Source: a virus
Reading direction: 5' to 3' (one strand)
IMG/VR virus record: IMGVR_UViG_3300040801_002654
Location: 1-34,254 of that record
Length of the DNA: 34,254 bases
Position numbers and translations under genes: made by a program. Of the stretch, positions 16,401 through 23,428 are shown in pieces; within the stretch, counting starts at the first letter, position 1, and the number at the start of each line of letters is the position of its first letter. The notes below the pieces were generated by a model. It did not search any database. It worked only from the letters and a program-made list of their open reading frames with translations, and was not told the origin of the DNA.

Positions 16401-19400
16401 ATCAGTCATTTTCTTACCTTTGTCTTCTAAAATCTGAACTCGTTGCTCTTGTACAGCTATAGAATTTTCTACAAACTTAATCCTTTGTTTATGTATCTTC
16501 TCTTCACGGTTAAAATCCTCAGCAGTTAATAAGATTTTTTCTTTAATTTTTTCATTAGTTATTTCTGATAAAGGTACACCTTCTCTCATTAACTTATTCT
16601 GTTTAATTATTTGAAGATTGCCTCTATGTAAAGAATCTTCTAAATCAGCAAATACTTCAGCCCTTTTACTATAGCCAGACAACCTAGCTTGCCAGTCTTT
16701 AATACCTAACATTTTTGTTAAGCTATTACCGACATCACCGTAAGTTACCACCTCTTTATTAAAATTTTTTAACTTCTTATCAGCATCTACTAATCTATCT
16801 GAGAGTTTAAGTAAAGTCTTTTCGCTACGATTGTAAGCAAGACCGAGGTTATCCATATTACTTACATGGTCTTTTACATCTTTACTTAGTTCTTTATAAG
16901 TCTCTTTAAGCTCGTTATTCTTACTTATAAGAGACCCTATTTTCATAATAAGCCCCATTACGACCGTTAGAACTGCCATAGAAGCAATTGTTGACATAAG
17001 ACCTGCAACAGCTAATCCAGCACCCTTAATAGCTCCAGAAAGCCCTCCAAACTTAATCTTTAAAAAATCAACTGCTTTAGCTATAAAAGGAAATTTTGTA
17101 AGAATACTTTTAGTGAATAGGCTAATCTTTGTTTGTGCCGTCTGTGCTTTAGTTGATAGAAATGTAAAACCTTTACCAACTTTAAGTAACCAAGGAAACT
17201 TTTTAATCAAAGACGCTGTAGTGGCATCTATTTGATTTTTCACAAAGCCCATTATTTTAGCATTAGTTTTATGTATGATATTATTTCTTACAATTACTTC
17301 ATTGCCAAAAACCATGATTTTAGTTAACTTACCTTGAGCTAACCCTTCCTCCTGTATAGCTATTTTTTTAGCTCGTGAAAGATTAAGAGAAGTTTGTTTA
17401 ACTACATTTTGTTGAGCTTCAAGTTCCGTGTTTACTTGTGTTAATTGATTTGTTAACCTCTGTATATTCCACTCATTTTTATTAACTTCGAGTTTTGCTT
17501 TATCAAGTTGTATAGACAAAGCTTTTTGAGTGTTTTGTAAACGAATTAATTGAGCTTGTTCAAAATCCTGTTTAATTTGTGCAGCGCTTAAGTTTAAATA
17601 TACTTGTTTAATATTATTTACTTGCGTATCGACTTTAGCAGACACACCTTTTTTAATAGCTCCTAGTTCTTTAAGCTGTTTAATTTCTATATCTCTTTGT
17701 ATTCTCAACATTTCTCGAAGTTTTCTCTCTTTCTCTAATTGAATTTGAGTAAGATTTTGTTGAGAACGCATCTCTTTTCTTTGAGCGCTAGTTAAATTCG
17801 CGTCGTTAGCTAGTTGGTCTTTTGAACGAGCTAATCTTTCATTTAGGTCAGCACTTCTGTTACTACTAGCCCCTATATCTTTTGCAACTGCTATAACACG
17901 ACCCTTCTGTTTATTGTATTTCTCCGTAGCTTTTGTCATACCAGTTCTTTGAAGTATCTGTGTATGAGTAAACGTACCTTTAACAGCGGCATCTAATTCT
18001 TTTTGAGCATCTTTAGATAGTTTAGCTGTCTGTACAATGCCTAAGTTAATATCAGTGACAATACCTTTTTGCTTTAATAAAGTTTGGTTAACACTTGTTA
18101 AAACTCTTCTATGCTCTTGATTAACTCCTACAAGATGTCCTAATACTTTTAACCAACCATGTTTTTCTTTTATTAAGCTTTTAATTAATTTTGTCTGGTC
18201 TAATATACCTGCATTGGTTGTACCGAAAAATTTATTTGAAATACTATTAAAGACAACTGTGAAAGCTTTAAAAGATAAAATAGTAGTGAAGGTACTAAAC
18301 AGTGCTTTTCCTATAGCTACAATTGTACCCGTAACTTTACCAATCTTTTCTACAACTATTGCTAAGTTCTTTGCTAATTCAATTACTAAATCTTTATTCT
18401 CTAAGATAATATTTCTAATAGAAAAAGCACTTTCTTCATAACGTTCAAGATATTTATTTTGCTGTTCCGAAAAAGCTTTACCAAAAGAAATCAATAGCTC
18501 GTTATATGAGTTTTGAATTGCTTGAAATTTTTTCTCTGTTGATTGAGCGATATTCTCAAAAGCTTCATCTAACGTACCTGTTGTAGTAGCATTTATCTGT
18601 TCAAGGTTATCTACGAAACTGTTTGCTTCATCATTTGTTAAAGCAATAGCAGCTTTAAAAGCATTCATTTCTGGGAATAACTCTCTTAGCTTTTCAATAT
18701 TCCCACCAAGAGCTTTACTTAACTGTTGTAGCTTAGGTCCAAAGTTAGATAGGTCATCAAAAGTTACTCCAAGCTCTCTTAATATTTTTTTCTGTTCCGG
18801 TCCCATAGAGAGGACTGAGTTAATAAAGCTGTTTAAAGCGGTTACAGAGGGCGCTGTAGGCATACCAGAGGTTGTTAACGTATCAACCGATGCAAGTACG
18901 TCCTCAAACTCTAACCCGGCGGCTTTAGCTGAGGTAAATGCCTGGGGTAAAATATCTTGAGCTTCTTTAACAGAAGTTAAACCCAACTGTTCCATCTTCA
19001 GTAATTTAGCTGCGACATCTCCCGCCTCTTCACCACCTTTGTCAAAACTTCTAAGACTTTTAATAATAAGACCACCTACCCCAAACTTATCCGGGGAGCT
19101 TGCACCGACGGATAGTTTCTCAATAGATTCTAAAATGCTTAAGTTTTCCTTCATATCACTAAATTCACCAGAAGCAACTTGATAAGAGATAGCTAGTGAA
19201 TCAATAGAGGATGTTAGGTTTTTTAAAGGGCCATCAACAGTTTTTTGTAACTCATTACCGTATTCTTTTAAGACTGATTTAGATGCACCAAAGATTGTAT
19301 TAAATTGATTTAAACTTGCTTCAAATTGGTCAAATGCAACTAAGGATTTATTTGTAAACTCTTCTACAATAGCAGGGTTGAGAGTGAAAAAACCAAGCAT

Positions 19401-19898
19401 CTCATCCTTAAGTCTGGCAATAGATACGTCATATCCACTATTTGCCATACGATTTAATACTTTATCTGTCCTACTCCATACGTTTGTTATATCTTCTGCA
19501 AACGTTTTAGCAATTTTAGTAAATTCTGCCATGAAGATAGAGACATTAGAGTACGCATTAAAACCACCCCAAAGTATCTTACCAAGATTTATCTTTCCTG
19601 AGAGTTTTGATAGGTTACTCAACTCTTTAGTTACATTTTTTACAGATTTCTCATAAGCTTTTAATTGTTTACTCGATATTTCTACTGATTTATTAACAGC
19701 TTTTATCTGTTTATTTTGTTTAGTAAAACTTTCAGAATAACTTTTAAATGTTTTCTGTAAAGGTGTTAATATTTTCTCTGATAAATCTTTAAGCTTCTTC
19801 TTACTTTCGTCAAAAAACTTTAATAGTTCATCACTATCCTCAATACCAAAGGCTATTTTCTTTTCTGTAGAGTTTGTGTTTTGTCCTGCCGCTACCAT
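10437..19898 (-). CDS. Tape measure protein, 3153 aa
   Basis: The largest gene in the window. AGGA lies eight bases before ATG 19898. About residues 150-480 carry the classical phage tape-measure repeat domain, with GMPTAPSVTALNSFINSVLS and LRELGVTFDDLSNFGPKLQQ. Hydrophobic segments occur near residues 515-550 and, more strongly, 955-992 (GLMSTIASMAVLTVVMGLIM). These are typical sites that insert into the host membrane during DNA ejection. From about residue 1000 the protein is an almost continuous charged coiled coil made of degenerate units, with a clear tandem duplication at 2027-2386. At roughly 0.15 nm per residue it would set a tail near 470 nm, unusually long. It follows the tail assembly chaperone and precedes the PP-loop gene. 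No lytic enzyme domain is evident. Confidence 0.95.
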   Translation of the reverse strand: MVAAGQNTNSTEKKIAFGIEDSDELLKFFDESKKKLKDLSEKILTPLQKTFKSYSESFTKQNKQIKAVNKSVEISSKQLKAYEKSVKNVTKELSNLSKLSGKINLGKILWGGFNAYSNVSIFMAEFTKIAKTFAEDITNVWSRTDKVLNRMANSGYDVSIARLKDEMLGFFTLNPAIVEEFTNKSLVAFDQFEASLNQFNTIFGASKSVLKEYGNELQKTVDGPLKNLTSSIDSLAISYQVASGEFSDMKENLSILESIEKLSVGASSPDKFGVGGLIIKSLRSFDKGGEEAGDVAAKLLKMEQLGLTSVKEAQDILPQAFTSAKAAGLEFEDVLASVDTLTTSGMPTAPSVTALNSFINSVLSMGPEQKKILRELGVTFDDLSNFGPKLQQLSKALGGNIEKLRELFPEMNAFKAAIALTNDEANSFVDNLEQINATTTGTLDEAFENIAQSTEKKFQAIQNSYNELLISFGKAFSEQQNKYLERYEESAFSIRNIILENKDLVIELAKNLAIVVEKIGKVTGTIVAIGKALFSTFTTILSFKAFTVVFNSISNKFFGTTNAGILDQTKLIKSLIKEKHGWLKVLGHLVGVNQEHRRVLTSVNQTLLKQKGIVTDINLGIVQTAKLSKDAQKELDAAVKGTFTHTQILQRTGMTKATEKYNKQKGRVIAVAKDIGASSNRSADLNERLARSKDQLANDANLTSAQRKEMRSQQNLTQIQLEKERKLREMLRIQRDIEIKQLKELGAIKKGVSAKVDTQVNNIKQVYLNLSAAQIKQDFEQAQLIRLQNTQKALSIQLDKAKLEVNKNEWNIQRLTNQLTQVNTELEAQQNVVKQTSLNLSRAKKIAIQEEGLAQGKLTKIMVFGNEVIVRNNIIHKTNAKIMGFVKNQIDATTASLIKKFPWLLKVGKGFTFLSTKAQTAQTKISLFTKSILTKFPFIAKAVDFLKIKFGGLSGAIKGAGLAVAGLMSTIASMAVLTVVMGLIMKIGSLISKNNELKETYKELSKDVKDHVSNMDNLGLAYNRSEKTLLKLSDRLVDADKKLKNFNKEVVTYGDVGNSLTKMLGIKDWQARLSGYSKRAEVFADLEDSLHRGNLQIIKQNKLMREGVPLSEITNEKIKEKILLTAEDFNREEKIHKQRIKFVENSIAVQEQRVQILEDKGKKMTDLEKAELDMTRAKIQTLEELKRVSIETYKEQEKYLKVRNQYLDTLKDTQNEVISVNELDNTKNSLQNLNYELNNEIQSSFSLYQNKIVNNSTDFIKSVNDGSIVLKQTLTDLKTDLVSVNEEGQETLKINQEAFNTLTKALSGEQIDGQKIKIAELLASIDEYKPLLNSLGAKNREDVERIAANLEELYLKNSNVLKNINTDTFKSIITSVQVMEDRYKETRRKFLNTNEDNLGVTSFITSLNTESDKLEAQLDNTLSKISAVIEGQTSYVDTEVKNLVDGLLNGRIKVTRESLAQEFKQLGIAISDIPTEKLDKIYESINGENKEELISNLKDIGVELVKTFSFEEIDPQKFNSQINSYLNNIRELNAAGEITSKEAVQRLSIFTEEIKQYIEPEVYKALQEQVLNIQKNIGQEETLLNKLRIEKYESLFNQKLLLEQTYAKQTFDLQELVTKKFIEVKEAEIETLKKSYSEESVYVQKAEQELINLRLKLQIQEQDRVTKLRQILIDREKKDLQDNLESGIVTRQTYLDNISRLETKYYVNLIREKKETLASLDKEDELYKEKYAAIVQAIKDLEIEKNRTILELNKKRIEEQVRLKNSALQKQLIQSQQAMLDGSDSSELDKEFKLQEKKLEIARQGLLKELGLYRNNADKRKEIQLELLENTFEKQKLYRDKQIQNIERDKTKRIIELRKEQSELEIEINNGTTEELFKQRFEQNRRSLEIDKDTLEKRLVALQEGSDEYLELDAQLHKTRLDLAELAEKESLELSKFYMQKRVANFNLEQAELEKKYLKENLSENIYLQKSKELQNTILENDIEYQKIRLKTLKKGSIERLNLLKEIAEKESQLLNSDKRFEQEKLDREYRQKTNKIEIKEAELALERAKGNNLKLLAEEQNLANEKIKIQIQYLKAKLNLAVKDSEEYFNTQKEINFLETKLLKGHLEQKRRMTEAAKNERVQLINLEIAEVEKAYVKGIISYENYLNKISALRRSKIKEELAANKELSETFKKNSVEHIKLLQEREELETKSAKTIQDVKIQTLDREYRKKIYKVEIEEAALSLKRTKGSNLELLAEEQNLANEKIKIQIQYLKAKLKLTIKGSEEYLKTQKEINILETELLKNHLEQKRQTLEAAKDERVQLINLEIAEVEKAYIQDTISYENYLNKISALKQSKIKEELAANEKLSKTFKKGNVEHTKLLQEKERLETEFAKIVQDVKIQALEKQIKQEQLAFEKFKVTQEYKIQLLKLEIKQIRLLQQEKEIGFEYEQSLLSLERERLQLVIDRETDRVKKAEINTQLVQRQNEIQLKSLDIEDRKLENQKQSLELQKKSIIAEQQLQELQLNSQKISIELEIKKAEIFNKSKEDIELLEVQLKQIEQNLSLLDKESEIKNEQLILQERQIKNEQLIIQQRRELVGERGLLDLEIAKNREVIARLDKQISLEKLRQQSISISLQKYTDMNQVLDATLGLQDKLIASQQNSIDILTSGIANLFNLEKSLVKTEVRSRTLERQRLDGELKRLDIVQEIQDKQLKFELKRNELARQRQLIEKETELIRSEAAVRLAIIEEKKIQANRNSSEEDKEAARLTVEAAVQTLNSQKELYDVIQKQQALEANLDRQRVGQLDFQQDQERLQLEGEKAKFTKSSKDDARVRREANKLRDKSEDRLLKQLRELSDFSLKLPERKDITESLKKDLEVYSKSLSESNAEIVTKEIVTAIQSQTPILKNQTEILSKLIPEKVTENIENQTSAINRFSPENMTEGERKLVKNIENQTAIIERQATVVKENNSQFVDNITKQIYEKIDKAMASLNFNPDQLSEVERSFYDMRQTKLELESLDVWHRLGGFNRKDQIKKVWTKDEIAKKVQDDAKLAKERGLLDDMPSSYAEDQKKYDNRSYNLLKTNIPDIDEMRSLINKESKSTMSNETRKDSEKVIARQTHTLEEIRDLLKDKKENNITINSPITMTEEAKNIPNFNNQFYNVIEEVQKRL
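12741..13280 (-). repeat. Tape measure tandem repeat, second copy
   Basis: This encodes tape-measure residues 2207-2386, starting DREYRKKIYKVEIEEAALSL. It matches the adjacent 180-residue unit at about three quarters of positions, aligned by eye without gaps. The blocks LLAEEQNLANEKIKIQIQYL and ISYENYLNKISAL are identical in both. The period is exactly 540 bases. Confidence 0.85.
13281..13820 (-). repeat. Tape measure tandem repeat, first copy
   Basis: This encodes residues 2027-2206, starting DREYRQKTNKIEIKEAELAL. It is the partner of the unit at 12741-13280. A degenerate half-copy precedes it (LEQAELEKKYLKENLSENIY aligns with the second half of the unit), suggesting stepwise growth of the rod by unequal exchange. 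Confidence 0.85.
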
Positions 19899-19915
19899 AA
19901 TTAAATCCTGTTAAT

Positions 19916-19951
19916 AAAAAAAAGAACTTTAACTAATTAAAATTAAAGTTC
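19916..19951 (-). terminator. Terminator-like hairpin just before the tape measure gene
   Basis: On the minus strand GAACTTTAA (19951-19943) pairs with TTAAAGTTC (19932-19924) around a ten-base loop and is followed directly by eight T residues (19923-19916). This is the form of a rho-independent terminator, though the stem is AT-rich. It overlaps the end of the frameshift reading frame and ends 17 bases before ATG 19898, leaving the tape-measure ribosome binding site intact. Partial termination would lower tape-measure expression relative to the tail tube. Confidence 0.55.
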
Positions 19952-20687
19952 AAAAAATCTTTGCTAGATATGTTTTTGCCACCTATATTAATAGTATGGT
20001 TGTCTTTACCCTGTTCTCGTATTTTATCCATACTCTCTTTTACACTTTCAGCTTTTTTCTCTTCTTCGGGTTTTCTTAAATAAACAGTTTCTTTAATAAG
20101 ATTTCTGATAAAGATGTGGTCAAAAGTTTGCCAGAGTTCGATAGGGTTTAAATTAGATTCTTTATATATTTCAATAAGGAAAGCTAACTCTTCAGCGTCA
20201 TAGTCATCTACTCGTCGTTTTGTATTTGAGACATTCTGTGAGTTAGACGTTTCTCTATCCGCTTTCCCATTTCTGCAATAGGTAAGAGTAAATCAAGATA
20301 ATGTAATTGAGATATCAAAGAAGGGTTCTCTGCTACATCATCGGGGGTTACTCGAAGATTATCCTCTTGAATCGCTGAAGTAAAAAAGATTGAACCTAAT
20401 TGTGTCAAGTCATCTTCTATTTCACTTAAATTAAAACCTGCCTTAGCTTTACCTACGACAGGTAACATTTTTGCTAAAGTACACATTTTATCCCAAGTTG
20501 TATCGTCTTTGATAGTAGTTCCAATACTTAAGTTGTTTACAAAAAACTCTTCTAGTATTTCTAGTTGTAACTGTTCAACCTCCCTATATTTAATACGGGG
20601 GACTCTTTTTACAATATACTCTTTAACTACTATCTCATTATTATCTTGTTCGTTGTATTCTTTAATCTGTACTTTAAAATGTTTCAT
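19933..20687 (-). CDS. Tail assembly chaperone, G-T type frameshift product, 251 aa
   Basis: Ribosomes on the 159-codon gene can slip back one base at GGGAAAG (20268-20262). The first 142 residues, ending AEMGK, then continue for 109 more in the -1 frame to TAG at 19933. That extension begins ADRETSNSQNV and runs through YDAEELAFLIEIYKESNLNP. The -1 frame is open from just upstream of the slippery site and has no ATG, GTG or TTG start until about residue 77 of the extension, so slippage is the natural way to express it. In lambda and many siphophages a G/GT pair at this place binds the tape measure and recruits tail tube subunits. This accounts for the otherwise empty stretch 19934-20207. Confidence 0.88.
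20208..20687 (-). CDS. Tail assembly chaperone, short (G-like) product, 159 aa
   Basis: ATG at 20687 follows the major tail protein stop after two bases (TAATAATG) without a clear Shine-Dalgarno site, suggesting translational coupling. The product has a beta-rich start (HFKVQIKEYNEQ) and a helical body. It ends KRLTHRMSQIQNDE at TAG 20208. It lies between the major tail protein and the tape measure, the fixed position of the lambda G family. The slippery GGGAAAG near codon 142 yields the longer product. Its role is assumed by analogy with lambda gpG; sequence similarity was not tested. Confidence 0.85.
   Translation of the reverse strand: MKHFKVQIKEYNEQDNNEIVVKEYIVKRVPRIKYREVEQLQLEILEEFFVNNLSIGTTIKDDTTWDKMCTLAKMLPVVGKAKAGFNLSEIEDDLTQLGSIFFTSAIQEDNLRVTPDDVAENPSLISQLHYLDLLLPIAEMGKRIEKRLTHRMSQIQNDE
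20262..20268 (-). promoter_or_regulatory. Programmed -1 frameshift site GGGAAAG
   Basis: In the zero frame the codons are ATG GGA AAG, giving G GGA AAG, the X XXY YYZ form. It is identical to the heptamer used in the lambda G-T gene. After slippage the tRNAs re-pair with GGG AAA and the next codon is GCG. I see no strong downstream stem-loop, as is also true for some tail-gene shifts. Confidence 0.88.
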
Positions 20688-20689
20688 TA

Positions 20690-21430
20690 TTATTCACACA
20701 CTAGAAGTTCATCAGTCCAGGTATATTCAATCGGTTTACAAGCACCTAATGGGGTATAAGCTTTGAGTGTAAGTCCGATTGTCTCACCGTTAAAGTCAAT
20801 ACCAGAGTCCGTAAACGAGAGTTGTACTTTAGGTGCATACACATAACCTAGTCGATTACTAGATGATAACACGACACCCGCTAAGGAGTGTAGTTGTAAA
20901 GGTGTATTACTTAAAGAGAACCCAGTTGTACTCTTCTTATATCGAACACTGACAGTCTCTAAAGCATCTACTAAAGCTGCATCAAAAGTAACTACATCAG
21001 CTAACACCGTATATTCTGTATCTAGTGTTAATAGAACAGACTCATGTAAATCATTTTTGTAAGAAATTTCTAATTCAGTGAAACCAGTAGGTAAAGTAAT
21101 ACTGTCTCCAATTTTTCCACCAAGCTCATAAGCCTCAGTAACATAGACATCTGTTGTTTCACTAATACCTTCATAACCCAGTTTAAGGTACTGAAGTTCG
21201 GGGCTGTTAATTGGATACTCTAAGCTGATTATTGGAGTTTCTCCTGTTAAGTAGGATGCAACTTCTCTTATTAAGCCACCTTGTCTTCCCATAATCTGTC
21301 TTTCATTACGACCGGGGTCGTAAGTGAAATTAGAAGGGACGGGTAAGTGGTAAACAACTCCATCAGATAATCTTTTTAAATGTAATTCGACTACACCTCT
21401 AGGAGTTTCATAGTATTTTTGTTGTGTCAT
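20690..21430 (-). CDS. Major tail tube protein
   Basis: The product has 246 residues and is beta-rich, with Gly-containing turns and no membrane segment. An N-terminal region with LKRLSDGVVYHLPVPSNF is followed by LEYPINSPELQYLKLGYEG and a central insertion-like domain. It ends with FNGETIGLTLKAYTPLG. Gene order is decisive: tail terminator upstream, frameshifted chaperone and tape measure downstream. The length fits tail tube proteins. The leader is A-rich without a clear Shine-Dalgarno site, despite the expected high expression. Call is based on context and fold-like composition. Confidence 0.72.
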   Translation of the reverse strand: MTQQKYYETPRGVVELHLKRLSDGVVYHLPVPSNFTYDPGRNERQIMGRQGGLIREVASYLTGETPIISLEYPINSPELQYLKLGYEGISETTDVYVTEAYELGGKIGDSITLPTGFTELEISYKNDLHESVLLTLDTEYTVLADVVTFDAALVDALETVSVRYKKSTTGFSLSNTPLQLHSLAGVVLSSSNRLGYVYAPKVQLSFTDSGIDFNGETIGLTLKAYTPLGACKPIEYTWTDELLVCE

Positions 21431-21457
21431 TTTTGTATCTTATTTTTTAAAGGTTAA

Positions 21458-21979
21458 TTACTCTACTACAGTAATATTTGTAGTAAGGTAGGAATAGACT
21501 GCCTGATTTAATTCACTCATCAAGGTTCTATACTGAAACGTCAGACCTCGTTGTATCATTAAAGGGCAGGTCGGACTTAAAAGAGCGTTGTTAATTGCTT
21601 TAGATATACCGTGAAGTAATGGTTGAAGTTTTTCTTGTTCTGGTAATACAAGGCTGTAGTGAATGTTAATAGTGTTGGTATTATTTAAAGACCTATTACT
21701 AAAACTACTACTAACTCTAAAGACTTTTAATAAAGGAAAATCTGAATTAGATAGACTGTAAGCATCGTAAAATTTAACAGTTCGTACAATTTTATCTCCT
21801 AAAGAGTATCCATGTTTTTTAGCTGAGGTAAGGTACATCCGATTAAGGGTGTCATACAGATATAGACCAAGACTTTCTACTGTATTGTCTTTATGAAAGA
21901 CTGTATCAGACTCAAGAAAACCTCGACCATCTGTACTATCTTTCACTATTAACTGATTAAGTCTGTCGTTTGGTATCAT
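21458..21979 (-). CDS. Probable tail terminator protein
   Basis: The product has 173 residues, alpha/beta, with FPLLKVFRVSSSFSNRSLNN and NIHYSLVLPEQEKLQPLL. The strand-helix-strand layout, in which the 'FPLLKVFR' strand leads into a helix of about 20 residues, is typical of tail terminators (gpU-like). These cap the tail tube and join it to the head. It starts inside the end of the upstream gene (23-base overlap) and lies directly before the major tail protein, the standard place for this function. The assignment rests on place and fold pattern; a tail completion protein is the alternative. Confidence 0.5.
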   Translation of the reverse strand: MIPNDRLNQLIVKDSTDGRGFLESDTVFHKDNTVESLGLYLYDTLNRMYLTSAKKHGYSLGDKIVRTVKFYDAYSLSNSDFPLLKVFRVSSSFSNRSLNNTNTINIHYSLVLPEQEKLQPLLHGISKAINNALLSPTCPLMIQRGLTFQYRTLMSELNQAVYSYLTTNITVVE

Positions 21980-22559
21980 TCTTTTTAGTCTTTTTCTTCT
22001 TACCTTTATCTTTTTCAGCTTTCTCGTCTTCTAATATCTGCATCTCTACTTCAGGAACATACTCAGTTTCCATGTATTCTCTGCCTTTCATAAAGTAAGT
22101 CATTAAATACAACGCTACCTTTTCTGATAATTCATCGTGTATAAACATAAATCTACGTCTTGGTACACCTCTACCAGGTTCACCATACTGATGACTGTCA
22201 GCATAAGGGACAAGTGTTACATACTCAAAAGAATCGTTCTGTATCCTAAAATAAGATTCCTGGTTATCTACGAGTAAAGACCTGTACAATCTACCAGTAT
22301 CTTTTAGAATCTGTTTACCTTGTCTTCTAGGATTCCTTTGTAAAGTTACTTCAGAAAGGGGTTCCCAGTATTCTCCACCATAGACTATACCTCCACTTTC
22401 TACTGAAGGCGCTGTCCTAAACCTTATTTCAAAATCTTCTTTAACTATGTTTTTTAAACCAATCTCTACTTCATAAAGGTTAGCTCTACGATTACCTACA
22501 GCTTCTACAAACTCGTTGTAACCTAAATATGCAGTTAAATCTATTTCAAGTTTAGCCAT
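21957..22559 (-). CDS. Neck/tail completion protein, Mu gpG or HK97 gp10-like
   Basis: The product has 200 residues. The central part has LKDTGRLYRSLLVDNQES, then LVPYADSHQYG and PRRRFMFI. This matches the DTGRL..S and PYA..HQ.G...P.R.F. motifs of the phage virion morphogenesis family (Mu gpG) and HK97 gp10-like head-tail proteins. The C-terminus (about 175-200) is a Lys-rich tail that these families usually lack. The gene starts at ATG 22559, immediately after the previous gene and without a clear Shine-Dalgarno site, and overlaps the tail terminator gene. It probably acts in joining head and tail. Confidence 0.72.
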   Translation of the reverse strand: MAKLEIDLTAYLGYNEFVEAVGNRRANLYEVEIGLKNIVKEDFEIRFRTAPSVESGGIVYGGEYWEPLSEVTLQRNPRRQGKQILKDTGRLYRSLLVDNQESYFRIQNDSFEYVTLVPYADSHQYGEPGRGVPRRRFMFIHDELSEKVALYLMTYFMKGREYMETEYVPEVEMQILEDEKAEKDKGKKKKTKKNDTKRQT

Positions 22560-22560
22560 G

Positions 22561-23427
22561 TTAACAAGGGCTTATAGTAATTTGTCCACATTCAATTACA
22601 TACTGTTCATCTAGGGAGTTATCTACAATTAATTCGTAGTTAAATTTCCTATCAATAGATGATTGTGGGAAAAGACTCATATCAGAAGTCCTTAATTGAA
22701 TTTGATAAATCAACTCTTTCTTATTATCTTCAAGTAGAGTTTCACTACGAAGAATAATTGAATTATCTCGATATCTTGTAGATTTATCTATTACTAAGTT
22801 GTTTCCATCAAATACTTTGAAAAGAATAGCTGTACCGATTTGAGATATCTGTTTCCCATATAAATAAAAGTCAATAGCATAGTTGTTAAGTCTTTTAAGT
22901 TTTTGATTCTTAAAAGCTTTGTCGCCTAACATTAAGTCACCGCTTGGGGGTGTAGTCATCATGTATCGTTGTACAGGATTTACTACAAAATGAGACTCAT
23001 CAATCCCTATTTCACTACCTATATTTCTTATGTAATTTGTCTTTGCAAAGGTATTACATGAATCAATATAGGCAGACATTTCTAAACTTCTTTCTTTATT
23101 TGGGCTAACATCTATATCAAAGGTTTCTAAATATGTTGAAGCTTTCATAGACCTTTCATAATACACTTTTGAAAGCATATTACTTATATCTGTTTTAGCT
23201 GAAACATATAAAGCACTTGATTTATTTGGAACTACTGAAACACTAAAACTATCAAGATAACTTTTTGCCGTCGCACTACGCTCAAAGAATACATCAGACA
23301 TTACTGTATTAGCAGAATCCAATACAGCTTTATTAGATAAACTCCTTTCAAAAAAGAGAAGAGCATTGTCTAGTTGAATGTTTGAAGTATCTAAATAGGT
23401 CGTACATTGTAAGTTATATGTAGTCAT
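22561..23427 (-). CDS. Virion protein with N-terminal ~22-residue repeats
   Basis: The product has 288 residues. The first half holds about six imperfect units that begin near residues 11, 35, 57, 79, 99 and 120, each with a YLD-type start (YLDTSN, VLDSAN, YLDSFS, YLETFD, YIDSCN). Several also carry FFERS or YYERS. The second half is a globular beta-rich domain (FDGNNLVIDKSTRYRD, YELIVDNSLDEQYVIECGQI). The repeat length and Ser/Asn content suit short beta-strand repeats such as those in a fibre stalk. It lies in the neck region beside another repeat-built protein. No family recognised. Confidence 0.7.
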   Translation of the reverse strand: MTTYNLQCTTYLDTSNIQLDNALLFFERSLSNKAVLDSANTVMSDVFFERSATAKSYLDSFSVSVVPNKSSALYVSAKTDISNMLSKVYYERSMKASTYLETFDIDVSPNKERSLEMSAYIDSCNTFAKTNYIRNIGSEIGIDESHFVVNPVQRYMMTTPPSGDLMLGDKAFKNQKLKRLNNYAIDFYLYGKQISQIGTAILFKVFDGNNLVIDKSTRYRDNSIILRSETLLEDNKKELIYQIQLRTSDMSLFPQSSIDRKFNYELIVDNSLDEQYVIECGQITISPC

Positions 23428-23428
23428 G

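Noticed and set aside
18214-18441. Plus-strand frames opposite the tape measure
   Set aside because: Several such frames occur along this very long gene; all are hydrophobic shadows of helical coding sequence and lack start signals.
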